From Synanceia verrucosa (lineage: Eukaryota; Chordata; Actinopteri; Perciformes; Synanceiidae): a stretch of DNA of 64,000 nt. Below the pieces are notes generated by a model, which did not search any database, had not been told where the DNA came from, and saw only the letters and a list, made by a program, of their open reading frames with translations. A program made the translations under genes and the position numbers. Of the stretch, positions 36,469-48,402 are shown piece after piece. The stretch is from contig CM056558.1 of assembly GCA_029721515.1 (NCBI GenBank), forward strand, positions 12,927,240-12,991,239, in the 5' to 3' direction. Each line of letters starts with the position of its first letter. Position 1 is the stretch's first letter.

Positions 36469-37110
36469 CTAGTATCTGTTCACTAGTATTACCTCACCTC
36501 TTTCCTGCTGTATTTTATCGCAAGGGTTCTCTGAAAATAAGTTACATTTTAACTCAAATAAGATTGGTCTTAGGTATGTCTCGCCTCCACACATCAGTGT
36601 TACATAGGAGAAAACTGTCAAAACTGTCTTGGTAGTCTCAGCACCCCATCTAATATGATTTATCAGCAATGCACAACATGTGGCTAGGAAATTATGAGCT
36701 AGGAAGCCAGGAAATGTTTCTGATGAGTTTTTTCCAGTTTTCATGTTGACTGAAATTCTCGAGAACAACCATGGTCTTATGGGCCACTTCAACTTAGCCA
36801 TCATTCCATTGCCCAGACAGCAGCAGTTGTTGTGCACGTTGTGATTTGAAGAACTGACGAAGAGAAATATAAATGTTACCATGGAAAGAAGAAAAACATT
36901 CTCAACTTCACTGGTCTGTTTTTTTAATTGAAAAGTTGCAAAGTTAGGTTTGGTGCCTTGCCTAATGCCAATTAGCAAGTCCATTGCTGTCAAGGGATCA
37001 AACCTGTGGCATTTGCTTACATTGTGCAAAGTAAATGTGAATGAAAATGTGACTATATCCATATACAGTACACACTCACACACAGATCCTGTCACCTCCA
37101 TTGTCCTCAT
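36469..37110 (-). other. 213-codon open frame, no recognised product
   Basis: The longest stop-free frame in the window. The conceptual protein has no domain, signal or repeat I recognise, and its composition is not clearly coding. No splice signals or promoter define it. The opposite strand contains GCCAATTAGCAAG-type sites, so regulatory sequence is an alternative. It is listed because its length is unusual for AT-rich DNA, not because I believe it is translated. Confidence 0.2.
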
Positions 37111-37687
37111 AATCTGAATCCTTAAATAAACCCAGCACCCAAGGCTCTCAGGCTTATTAATATTGCAGCTCCATTGGTATTCATTATGAATGAGAACAAG
37201 TGTGAAGACTCAAAACGGGCTGCAAAACAGTAATGGCTATAACAATACAGGTCACAGAGATAATCAGCATGCCACGCCAACCTCAGCTTAACTGACAGCC
37301 TCACACTTGGCACTGCTTAGAAAATCTTGACAGGTTTCTCCATTTTCTAGTATAAGTAAAAGACCCTACAGCTGATAAAATAAGGGAGAATGCTATCACA
37401 TTTTATGTCACCTTATGAAAAAATGTGAATCAAAGAACAGTGATATTTGAGACATTAATGTAGGTGTGTGACAGTGCAACGTGGTTTTTCATTTTTCGGT
37501 TTCAGTGTTAAATGAGTCAAAAGGACTCAAATACGAGTTTGCTAAATAGGATTAAATGTCAAGTTGTCTGGTTTTATCCACTGTCACAATGGACATTTGC
37601 AGAGCAGAACATGGGGACCTCTCAAAACTGGAATGTATCTTTATAAATGATTTACTTTTGTTCCATTAAGATGTCCTGTGACATCAG

Positions 37688-37798
37688 TGATGCCTGACCT
37701 AGCACTGGAGTCGGTGGCAGTGGAGTGCCACACGGTGCTGAACTGGGTCCTCTTACACTTGCCCCACATTGATGGCAATTGCAAGACTGACTTCTTTG
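37688..37798 (+). CDS. Candidate internal exon 2 of the unrecognised gene
   Basis: A 111-bp segment follows an AG acceptor (CCTGTGACATCAG, moderate pyrimidine content) and precedes a GTTAAG donor. Of its three frames only one is open. Two bases (TG) complete a codon, 36 codons follow, then one base is left, so it enters and leaves in phase 1. This joins exactly to the exon at 12730-12815 (making a valine codon) and to the one at 47494. The encoded text includes ALESVAVECHTVLNWVLLHL and a following PHIDGNC, which looks like buried helix plus loop. GC content is about 54%, against about 40% locally. I do not recognise the family. The acceptor is weaker than those of exons 1 and 3. Confidence 0.5.
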
Positions 37799-38127
37799 GT
37801 TAAGTGCTTCCTGATTTAGATCCACGAGAAGAAGGAGTCACGGGGAGAAAGAAAAAACAGCTGTGCCAAAAAAGAATGTCTGTACCTTGTTATTGTGAAA
37901 GTAGAAATAACAGTTTGACATTTCACGTTTGTTTTATATTGAATTCTGTCACAAATTTTCTTTTGAACACAAAAAGTGTTGAAGTGACATATCACTGTTT
38001 TCTATGTGTCTCCTTTATTGCCACCCTCACTTTCACTTTTATTATTATGTATTGGAATATTAACAGAAGTACATAGATGCACACACAATCACCTCCAGTC
38101 TTTTGTCTTTTCTCTCACCTTCTTCCA
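37799..38127. other. Intronic-type non-coding DNA
   Basis: Short non-coding spacer between exon 2 and the CA tracts, with no other feature seen. Confidence 0.4.
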
Positions 38128-38205
38128 ACACACACACACACACACACACACACATAATTTCCTCTGTCACAAACTCTCACTCAGCCCACACACACACACA
38201 CACAC
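38128..38205. repeat. Two neighbouring (CA)n tracts
   Basis: CA tracts at 38128-38154 and 38187-38205 are separated by 32 bp of pyrimidine-rich sequence. Confidence 0.95.
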
Positions 38206-40859
38206 CTCCATTTTTGGTGGAGAAATGACTATCTGTGCTGCCAGGTGTGTTCTCAGTGGTGGCTGTGACCCCAGACTCTCTGCTGCACCACAGGGGATAC
38301 AGCGACAAAGCTGTTCCAAACATTTATTTTCTCATCTGTGCTCTCCACTGCAACTGTTACCACCTTTGTCAACTTTCATGGATGTGAATGTTGTTTTGTT
38401 GACAGCCACTTTCCTTTAATTTAGCACTTCAGTTTCACTAACTTAAGTTTGGAAGTTTTCTTGCTTTCTTGCAAACATGTACCCATATGGAAAATTATTT
38501 ACTGCAGCTATACAGTAAGGGATTTTTAGAATAACATAACATCATGGCCTTTGTGATAAACACAGAAAAGTGAAACCTGTGGCTCTCCTCTGGTTTCTTT
38601 TTTAACAAATTCAACTTGTTGTTTAGTTGCCATGCAATTTTGCTGTTTTGTTTCACTTTCATAGTGTTGTTTCCAGTCACAGATTTGACCAAAAAAAAAA
38701 CTCTAGCTGAGCATTTAGCAGCTAATGATATTTTGCTCAGGTGTTGGTAAGGAGAGACAGTGTTCGATTTATTTTCACTGGGTAGCCAGAAACACAACTT
38801 CAGCTCAGAACTTATTTCTGTCCATGTGGCCAAAGAATCTTTTATTCTTAGTCTAAGTAGTGTCATAATAAAAGCTCTTTTGATACAGTAAATTAAGCAA
38901 ATGATTAATAATGTTTTCATAAAATGTGTACTACAGACTAAAATTACAAGGGCATGCCTAAGCTCGTGGCCTTTGGAATAGAGTGTTTAAAGTTGAAGTA
39001 GTGATTTTAGCTACCTGGTGGCAACAAACCAAAATTGAAGAAAAAGATATTAATTAACTCCATTTAACTGGCAAATTGTCAATGTTACTTTACATTTTCT
39101 ATGACATTTTATTGATTAATTAGCTTAATTATGCTTATCCCCCTTGTGTTACATGTATCCATGGACAGCACCATTAAAATTTATTTTAAAATCAAGCTTC
39201 ATTTTTTTAGATGCAAATAGGCTGCTGCTACATTTTCTTTCCCTTTTAAAAAATCAAATGTATTATTTCCCATAAGCAGAAAAAGTGAAAGGAATGTTGT
39301 GTTACAGCATCAATAACAGCAGCGTTGTTCTAGGAGATCTCTCTCTATATGCAACAAGTGTCGTTTACTACAGATTTGCTCGCTGAATAATTCACAGGGC
39401 TCTTCCACCTTTAAAAGATGCCCTACCTTATTCATTATTTAGGGCCTTTTTCACTGTGAGGCACCTTCAATTATTTAACAACAATACAGAGCTGAGCAAG
39501 GGGTTAATAGGCCTTTTGCTGGCAGTGAGCGGCAGGGGAGGTAAAATGGGCAGAGGAGGTGGTGATATGAGGGATAGGGGGTGGGAAAGATTTATGCTAC
39601 AGGTCTAGTGTCAAGGTGAGAGATTGTGGCAAGGGGGGAATGGCGCTGTGAGACTGAGAGCAAGATTGAGGTGGAAAATGGTTTGTGATGATTGGGAAGC
39701 AGCAGGAGAACCACAATCAACATGAGACGTATGTTGAAAGGAAAAAAATGGCAATCCCAGAATCTCGTTATGTTTGGTTCAGTGTCTTGAAGTTTAATGT
39801 TGCGGGGCATATTGCACGCTCAGCTGTAACAGTGGGGCATCCCTCTAGGAACAGGCCCACACTGAGGTTTTCTTTCACTTCTTTGTTTAGTTTGCTCATA
39901 TTTTTTTCATACTTTAACATGAGAGTGCAGAGATTTATTGTTGGTGGCTTTGGAAGAATTTTTCATATGTTATGCCTTCCTCTATCCTGCTTTGCGATTT
40001 TTGTCTTTTTTTTTTTTTCTCTTCTGTTTTAAAATTTCACACTGTTCAAGGTCAGGCTTTACAAGGTTACTGCCCATTCTGTTTGAATGATGATCTCTGG
40101 AGTTACCATTCCACAGCCAGGCTTTTCAAGTATGTCTCACAGGATTCTCGGAACTAAACAGTATTGTAAAGACAACTGGTTCAGAGAGCACAAGGCTTAA
40201 AAATAGTTTAAAATACCTCAAATGCTAAAACAACAAGTGCTCTTTCTGTTATCTCCGTCTTTGTGGCACTCTTTACCTACTCCTTTCCCCCCGCACATCC
40301 AGGAAGTGAGAAAGGTGTGTTTGCTCAAAGCTAAGGTACTACATTTACATGACAACACCAACTAATGCAAGTTATGCAGACCAGACATAAGATTAGGATA
40401 CAGTTGGTGCATAAACATAAATAAACTATAAAACATAAATAATTTTAAAAAAAAATAGAGTGCAGCCCAATCGCTCTTACATCTCTCCGTCTAAGGCAAT
40501 CAGTCCCGGTATATGTATTTTATTTGCATTGTGTGTGCAATTAAGAAAAACAGAGGACAGACCTCAGAGAGTTTGTGTCAAACAATAAGTGAGTTAATTC
40601 ACTGAATGTACTGTTACCATTTAAATAATGATCTTAAATAAGTTACTTACAATGAGTAAAAAGGGAGATGTGTCTCCCTCAAGGACACATGGTCACATGG
40701 CTGATTAAAGGCACATGTTCACTATTTATAGCCTTAAACTTGTGACATTGTTATAGGACCATTTCTCCATCCAGTGCATCAACTTAAGCATGTGTTAGCA
40801 TCTTCTATGCAGGATTGAAGTCGTTGAAAACAGGCATCACATCCAGTTCTTCTGATCAT
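38206..40859. other. Non-coding stretch
   Basis: No supported gene. Poly(T) near 40007-40018. The 141-codon minus-strand frame at 38495-38920 and the 115-codon plus frame at 39685-40032 have no recognised motif and lack splice support. Confidence 0.45.
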
Positions 40860-41080
40860 TCATTCATTACATTAATCTGCAGTGTCCACCCTGTGATTGA
40901 TCAAAAGCTATCATTTTGCAGTGTTATCGTTATCATCACTAATTGATTTGATGATCCATGCCTCCTATTATTAATGTAATAGATGGGAGATTAAGAATTT
41001 AACTGTCCATTGCCATTAATGGGATCAAGATGAGCTACATTTCATTTAATTTAATCAAACTCAATTTTATGCAGTCCAGC
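40860..41080. promoter_or_regulatory. Candidate enhancer rich in homeodomain/PBX-like sites
   Basis: Within about 200 bp are TTACATTAATC, TGATTGATC (40894-40902, a PBX/HOX-type composite), ACTAATTGATTTGATGATCC, TTATTAATG and CCATTAATGG. Density of TAAT and TGAT cores is clearly above the surroundings. This is a motif-based inference. Confidence 0.3.
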
Positions 41081-41569
41081 ACACAGATATTAAATGCCTG
41101 AAGTTGAATGATATGGGAAGTTTTTTAAAAAAAATGATCACAGACTTCCATGTTTGACACCATATGACTTCTCCATACAAAATATGAATTATTCTGAGTG
41201 GTTTTCAAATAAATGAATACATTGTAAAACACTGAGATTGAGCAGCATTATCCTTTTAGTCAGGCACACTTATTCTAATCTGATCAGAATTTTATTTTGA
41301 GGGGAAAAAGCTAAAACTTTAATGACACATTGCCTTTTTACTTTAAAGTAATTTAGAATAAAAGCACCATATAAGTACAGAGATAGAGAAACTTGCCGAA
41401 GGGGTCAACCCAATCTCATTTTCTGCAGCTCTCACTCTCTCTCTGTAGTGCAATTAGAAATGCTACAGCTCCCCCTGTTGGCATGGATCAGGAGGGAGCC
41501 TGTCAGAGATCAAAGTTCCCCAAATTTATCACATCTCTGTAATGGAAACAGTCCTGATCAACAATTGAC

Positions 41570-42065
41570 ACATTTAAGGTGGTAATCTTTATTCATGATC
41601 TGTGCTCTGTGATTGCCCAAATGGCACAGTCCAGAGAGTGATGCTGGACATGTCATTAAGGAATTTATGAGTGCAATTATGCATGCCTAATCTAAAATGT
41701 CATCAATAATGGCCTCTTTCTACTTGTGTGTTTTTTTTTCCATGCAGGAAATTTATTTCAGTTTACTGAGATCAAAAAGCAGCGGAAATCCTCCAGTCTT
41801 GAGTGTAATTATTGGCTTTTTGAGACAAAAGCAGGCTTTCTGTCTTAACAGTTGAATCTCCAGTACTTCTCTCTTGAGCTCCCTTTGTCCGATGATGCCT
41901 GTGATGTACATTCAAAATGATCAGCACATTTATTTTCCCCTGAGAAAATTGAGAGGTTGATGCTTCTCATTTGACAGCTGGAGAGCAATAGACAGAATGT
42001 GGGTCTCTCTCTTCTGGGCCTTCCTCATGAATATGGAAAGCCTGCTCTTCATCTCAAGCTACATC
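41570..42065. promoter_or_regulatory. Candidate enhancer with POU/HOX-like sites
   Basis: Unique-looking sequence with TCATTAAGGAATTTATGAG and GCAATTATGCATGCC, followed by CTAATCT at 41641-41695 and TGTCATCAATAATGG next to it. The octamer-like ATTATGCAT and bicoid-like TAATCT cores make it resemble fish conserved elements. Conservation not tested. Confidence 0.3.
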
Positions 42066-42721
42066 CATGAAGAAACTGCAACTGTGATTTGTATGTAACA
42101 GTCATAATTTAAACCACAACCAAACTCAACTTACTAGTCTGTGTCTTTTCAGTATCTCTGTGCATAGAAATCAGGAAGAAATTAAAAGAAAGCAGCAGTT
42201 TGGAGTTGCGCATAAAGGCCTGCAGTGTGTGAACACAGCCTCAAACAATCAAAACTCTGATTGAATTGATTACCTCCCCTCTCTCCTCCCCTTGTTTCTC
42301 CTCGATGCTGAAAAGGCAGATTGAAACCCTTGATACCACCATACATCTGTCTGTCTGAGTGTATATCTGTCAGCGAGGAGAAAGTGGGAGAAATGGAAAT
42401 ATTTCTCTGTAGAGTAGAGGAGGAGGGGGGCTGGGGTTAGTAAAGTTTGCCCCAGGTGACAGTTTGAGCTCCCATGAAGCTCTTTGCTGAGAGACTTGCA
42501 TGCTGGGCCATGAAGAAACAATAGACTAATTAAGGCGAAGCTCTGGATGCGGGGTTCATTTCAAGTCCCTGAATCTCGGCTGGATGGTGGAGGGAGTAGG
42601 AGGGAGGGTATTTTTTCTCCTGATTAAATTCAGATCAAGGGAACTGACACAATCTAGCTTTGGTTCTGGCTCCAATTATTTCAGTTTTAGGTTCTATCTG
42701 TTTTTCCTAGACACTTCCCTT

Positions 42722-42902
42722 GACCCTAACCATAACCAGTACCTGCATAATCCTAATCCTAACCCTAACCAAAGTCTTACCTTACACTAACATTAAATCT
42801 TCTCCAAGTCTTCAGCCTAAAAACATTATGGGGACATGCATTTTGTCCCCAGAAAGAAGATGAGTCCCCACGATGTGACCATAATGTGAGTAATACCCGT
42901 AT

Positions 42903-42933
<31 letters not shown>

Positions 42934-42950
42934 CACACGCACACACACAC
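42722..42950 (-). repeat. GT-tract/GGGGAC/TTAGGG composite repeat, copy 1
   Basis: Read on the minus strand it runs: GT tract (42903-42950), then a spacer, then GGGGAC, 13 bp, GGGGACAAA, then TTTTTAGG, GTGTAAG and TTAGGGTTAGG-type telomere-like hexamers (42722-42775). The same order, with the same 13-bp spacing between the GGGGAC boxes, occurs in the opposite orientation at 48403-49010. This identifies an interspersed family and not chance simple sequence. Confidence 0.75.
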
Positions 42951-44799
42951 TTTGGTACCTGTGTAACTCAATGGATGCAAAGCCAAATCTCGCCATATAG
43001 TGAGCTATAGCTATAAACCTTCCATGTATTATTGTCATTTTCCACATTATACCAGCTCTACTGTGCTATACCGAAACAAAGTGCCTGTGTGCATAACACA
43101 TGCCGATTGCTAAATTGAGCAAATAAAGTCCTGGATTCAATCTATGCCAAGCATATCAAGAGGAAAGATGGATTTGGAAAGTAAACAGGAGCATATGGTA
43201 AGACTTTAGGGAGATTAAGCATTTTATGTGCTGTAGGTGTAGAGAAGGCCAGAAAAAGAGTGTACGAAAATCTATTCAACCAGGATCTGAATTCAAAAAA
43301 TGGGGGAAACACTGATACACAGTTTTACCAATGAAGTCTTGTAGCGTAATTTGTGAGCCTATTTTAATATCCAATCCAGACTATCACACAATCACAAGTA
43401 ATGCACCGTAACACTGTGTGTTATCCTACGAATTGAGTGAAACAGGAGGCAGAGCTCACAAAACTCAAACAGGCAGTTGACAGGCAGGCAGACACACTCA
43501 CCACATATACAATATATGTTTTTTACACAATGCTTGTAAGCTATATTCAGTCTGTAAAATAAATACAGAAAACAGAAATTGTGTTACCTGTGACATTACA
43601 AACACCTGGAAGCAAAAAAAAAAAAAAAACCCTCTCAATTGCCTGAAAAGTTATTTTTTCATTCCAACTGGCATTTAATGTAAGGTGATAAAATTCAGTT
43701 CAGAATAATGTTCATCTAAAAAAGCAAAATGTCATGACTTTGGCACACATACGTGAGCTCACCAACAGAAACTCTTAAAAAGCTGCTTACGATTCAGAAT
43801 AAAAAGGAGACTGAGAAAGGTTTTTTTTTTTTCTTTCAAAAGCACTGCACAAGGCTTGTCTCTCTTTTTGGATTCCTTTCATTGTCCTGACCTTAATAAA
43901 TGGGAGCAGAGTGAATCATACACAAAACTATGAAACAGACTGGGTGTACATTTAGCAAAGTGGAAGTATAAACTGTTACAGCTGAGGTCAGTCGACTTTA
44001 AATTAAAGTAGTGTCAATGTTCAATATTTTCATTCAGGAGAAAAGGAAAAACAGATTGCCAGCAGTTCCTCATTAATATCTTCAAAATTTATTCTATAAG
44101 GGTATCAGAATTTTAAAGGTCTGCTCTACAACATCAAACATCTTGTGTGGCACGTACAAGAAGTTGACTTCAATCATTTTCAAGAAACTGTATTTTTCAG
44201 ATAATTCCACCAGTCATATAATAATTAACTGGAACGCCTGAAGTAGCCTACTGTAAATCAAAAGACTAAACAAAAGCAAAGCAAGCACAAAAACAGGGCT
44301 TGAACACTTTAATATAATCACTTTTTGACTGAAATGTAAGCTAAAATAAAAGATTTCCGATTCAATGCTGTTGATTAGAGCAGCCATATCTTTTGTGCAA
44401 AGCTACACTTATCTTATCAGCTTACTTCACCAAGTAGGGCTGAGGAGGGATGAGCTGCTCTTGCCCCTTAATAGAAACCTGATTCATTAGCTCCTCTTTG
44501 CTTAAATGAAAGTATGATCACAGGTGTGAAATCCTCTTTACTAAATCCAGATCTGGCAAATAGAAAATTGGTTTTTCCTCACAGAAAGACTCACCCACAT
44601 AATATGTTGGTATCCTTGGATATTATGTGTCACATGCTGGCTGGATTGCTAAACAAAATAACAGACTGAAATAAGTGAAATATACTGTACATGTTCATGT
44701 TCAGCAGAAGATTCAAATGAATTCCTTCAGTGAGCACTTCAATCTGCATTACAGTGAGTATCACATGGCCACTGAAGGGCCTAATGTGGCTGTTAACGT
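42951..44799. other. Non-coding stretch
   Basis: No gene supported. Poly(A) at 43614-43629 and poly(T) at 43820-43832; otherwise AT-rich unique-looking DNA. Confidence 0.45.
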
Positions 44800-45448
44800 T
44801 TACAAATTGGACCTTATTTCTGGGATAAAATACTGTCATTTACTCACCCATTTCACCTTGGAGACATTTGGAGTATTTCCGATGATTTTGGATTTGACAA
44901 TATCCATTTAAAGGAGTGAACGGGGCCCTGAAATGCAGCCAGTAAATGACACAAACTTGACCATTTCTCAAATAACAGACATTTAAAAAGATGGGCTACA
45001 CTATTACTATTCTCATTTGAGTCAGGAGTTGTCCGTAACTTGAGAAAATTCAATCGGTAAACAGACTCTACTTCCTGTGTATCCTGTATATCATAGTTTA
45101 CTGAGGACCCCTAGGGCCCAACTATGTGTCCTTCACAGTGCCTGAGCTAAAACAAAGTATGTATGTGTATGTGACAACATCACAAATAAGTATTTTCACT
45201 CAGGCACTGTGAAGGACACATAGGTGAGCACTAGGGGTCCTTATTAAACTATGATACACAGGGAGTTTAGAGATTGAATTTTCTCAAGTAACGGACAACT
45301 CCAGACTGAGAATAGTAATAGTGTAGCCCATCTTATTAAATATTATTTCCCAAATGGTCAAGTTTGTGTCATGACTCGAAATGACTCCAAAGTGAAATGG
45401 GTGAGTAAATGACAGTATTTTATCCCAGAAATAAGGTCCAATTTGTAA
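44800..45448. repeat. Large inverted repeat (foldback element)
   Basis: The left arm 44800-45146 and right arm 45199-45448 are reverse complements with scattered mismatches, around a 52-bp loop. The outermost matching words are TTACAAATTGGACC and GGTCCAATTTGTAA. The innermost are CCTTCACAGTGCCTGAG and CTCAGGCACTGTGAAGG. The left arm carries about 70 bp (44879-44947) absent from the right, plus a few smaller insertions. A poly(T)/GGGGTACAA terminus follows the right arm only. It is most likely a palindromic MITE or foldback transposon. If transcribed it could form a long hairpin RNA. Confidence 0.8.
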
Positions 45449-45852
45449 AAAAAAAAAAATTGTACCCCTTTAAATTAAATATATTATGATTAACTGTTTT
45501 ATTTGCTTGGTTTTCACTCATAAAAGATAGCTATTATTTTCTGCACTATAATCAACTCTCTATTCTATCCATCCTGTATAACTCCATCCATCACCATTGT
45601 TTACCGACTGTTCATTTTTGGGTTTTAAAATCGTTTGTTCCAACTTGGCAGTGACAGCTAAGCTGCTTGTCGAAGACTGGGAAACAAACACATGCTGTCA
45701 TGTGTCTGCCTGTGTCTCTGTTTGTCTGTCTGCCAGCTGGACTGTCAGGTTCCTCACAAGTGACAGGTTTCTTTTCAGCGATGCGCTTCGTCTGCTGATT
45801 TGAATCGGGCTGTTGTTTTGTGAGTATGTGAGACAAATTGTGCGAGTGCCTT

Positions 45853-45854
<2 letters not shown>
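45449..45854. other. Non-coding stretch
   Basis: Poly(A) of about 13 bases at 45448-45460, then AT-rich unique-looking DNA. No gene. Confidence 0.4.
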
Positions 45855-45902
<48 letters not shown>

Positions 45903-45914
45903 GTGTGCGCGCGC
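45855..45914. repeat. (GT)n to (GC)n microsatellite
   Basis: A 36-bp GT tract continues through ATGTGTATGTGTGTGT into GCGCGCGC. The alternating purine-pyrimidine run is of a kind known to favour Z-DNA. Confidence 0.95.
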
Positions 45915-46675
45915 ATGCATTTATGTAGCAATTTGTGTGTTTGCATATGTCCAGCAGACTGAGTTTAACATTTTCAGATGCAAAGCTCTAATTGACAACA
46001 GAAATAAGAATGTGGCCTTTGGAACCAATAAAAACACAACTAAACAAAAAAATTTATAGGCAAAAGGGGAGACGTCACCCCCAATAATTCCATATGCTGT
46101 AGATCATTTGTTCCCCTCAATTAAAACTATCAAATCCTCATGACAGACTCAACCCTCCTCAACTATACGAGTGAGAAACAGATCAGGAGGAGAGACACGT
46201 CAGTCTGTGGTTCATGCTTTTTACAAACAAAAAATAAATCTGCACCAGTGAAAATTTTCACTTAGCAGGTTGGTCATTTCACTTGCTGAGATCAGTCACT
46301 AATGTATGAAAGATCATACAAAATGGAAGCAAAATGTTTCTTGGAGATAAATCAGCAAGGAGCGACCTGATGTACTGTATGTATATACTTTTTTGGCACT
46401 TTTTTTGCACCATAGATTTCTTTATGACATGCTATACTGTACATCATTTTTTCATGGCATACTATATAGTGTTGGATTTACTACCTCCTACAATTTTAGA
46501 CGTTGTCTATCTGTCTGTCATGGTTGTCGGAGAGCCACCTCTAAATGATCCATATTTTCTCCTGTTCACCTTCACACTATATTGTTAAGCACCCACCACT
46601 CATGGTGGATCATTTTCTATATTTTGAAATTACATCATATTTCATTACTTTCATCTCATACGTAGTTGCTGCCAA

Positions 46676-46701
46676 ACACACACACACACACACACACACA
46701 A
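46676..46701. repeat. (CA)n microsatellite
   Basis: A perfect CA tract of about 26 bp. Confidence 0.95.
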
Positions 46702-47493
46702 ACATACACGTATACATGACAAATACATGTGTATTGCAACATGATTGAAATTGCTCAGAGCACTTCGTTATATGCTAGATAAAATTAGTAAATGAAAAAG
46801 GCACATATAACAAGAAACTGTTGAGGAAAATGATAAAGAAATACATCAGAGAACAAAAAAAAACAACAACATGATTGAAAACAATTTATAGGTTACATAA
46901 TAGATTGATTTGGGGGACAACTATTTGGGGGAAAGTATTAACAATCATTGAAGTCCTTACAGTTACAGAACATCCAGAGAGCAACCTAACAACAATTCCA
47001 CTTCATTCTACAATGGAAACATGGTTATTCACATGCTGTTCATAGAGTAGTTAAACAGGCTTTGATGTAGACATCTGCTAAAGTAGTCACATAGCCAAAA
47101 AATCTGGCGCTCTGTCCACTGAGGTTTGACTCAACCTGTGAGTACATGTTTTTCCTTCAGAGCAAAGTGTGTTTGTGAGGGTGTGTATGAGACGTTGAGA
47201 AAGAGAGTTCTTAAGTGAAGATGCTGAATAATGATCGCAGCTCAGGGATGACAACTATAGCAGAAAGGAATCTGTGACCTTTACAACATCTCTCGATCAA
47301 AAATGCATAGAAGGAGAACAGCTGTCTTGTCCGATCTTTCTTCCCAACATGAATAACAAACATTACAGTTCCCCAGTGTCACCAGATATAGCTTTGTTGG
47401 GAGTGGGGTTTAGCTGGGCGGTGGCAGATTAGAGTATGCATGTGTGTGTATTCCTTTATCCTTTTGAGCTTTCTCATTTTCCTTCTTCTCCAG
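46702..47493. other. Intronic-type non-coding DNA before exon 3
   Basis: AT-rich, poly(A) at about 46855-46863, no other feature until the pyrimidine tract at about 47450-47493. Confidence 0.4.
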
Positions 47494-47544
47494 ACAAAAC
47501 AAGTGAAAGGTTGTTTTCATCGCCACATATTCTTTGCATTAGAG
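47494..47544 (+). CDS. Candidate internal exon 3 of the unrecognised gene
   Basis: A 51-bp segment has an excellent acceptor (TTTCTCATTTTCCTTCTTCTCCAG) and an excellent donor (AGAG|GTAAGA). Two bases complete the codon left by exon 2 (giving GAC, Asp), 16 codons follow and one base remains, so it is again phase 1 in and out. It adds KTSERLFSSPHILCIR. Two of its three frames are open, so openness alone is weak evidence; the splice sites and phase match are the support. No downstream exon with equally good signals was found. The best phase-compatible later candidate is 60253-60466, and it is poor. Confidence 0.45.
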
Positions 47545-48402
47545 GTAAGACGATATGCACTGTAAAGTGTAGAAAACCAGGAGGTGCTGCATGGGCTATG
47601 TCATCCGAAATGGAATGAAACATTTAGCCAAGGGACATAGACTGAAACATTTTACATTGTAAGTGGTGCCATCTTCTATGGCCAAACATCTCAATCAGCA
47701 ATCTGTCGGGAAAATGGGATTCTCCATCAGTGATGACTGCAGTCACTTCCTCTGTGATGGAATGACATCAACCAATCCTCTGCTTTTATTTACCTTCAGT
47801 GCTCCATTGCAAATTTAATATTACAGCATGTATTTCCACATCTGTCCTCACTAGTTTTTATCAGAGGTCAAAATGTCTATCATGGAAGAAACATTTAATA
47901 AAAAACATCTTGGCTCTACTGTGTTGGGGCTGCATCCTCTACTATTGAGGAGCCTATGGACTGTAAATGGGGTGCAGTACACTGTGGAAGCTGCTGCCAT
48001 ACAGATAAATTACTCTTGTCACTGCTGATCTACGTGGAATGGCTGGCCATAACCGGAATGATCTCAGGCTGCATACAAATGCACATTATATAAGCAGAGC
48101 ACAGGTGGACAATCGGCATGTGATAGGTATTTGATGAAGACAAGTAGTGTGTAGTGTAGATAGCTGCATGGACTGCAGTAAAGTGCTCGCAAATAGACAT
48201 GAACGCACACTCACACACACCCATATGCATCCACTCACACAAGGTACACACATGAGGTCCCAGTAGATAAAGCTATCAGCAGAATTAATATCTGTGTGCT
48301 GTATAGTGCAGTTGGCCAAAGTATTCACCGTAAACACATCACTCACAGTATATCCAACCAGGCCAAGGAATCAACCCAATGGTTGGGAAGGAGGGAAAAT
48401 GA
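47545..48402. other. Intronic-type non-coding DNA
   Basis: No further exon or repeat recognised between exon 3 and the GT tract at 48403. Confidence 0.4.

Noticed and set aside
42722..42780. Interstitial telomere
   Set aside because: The CCCTAA-like units are few and imperfect and belong to the dispersed composite repeat seen again at 48900-49010.
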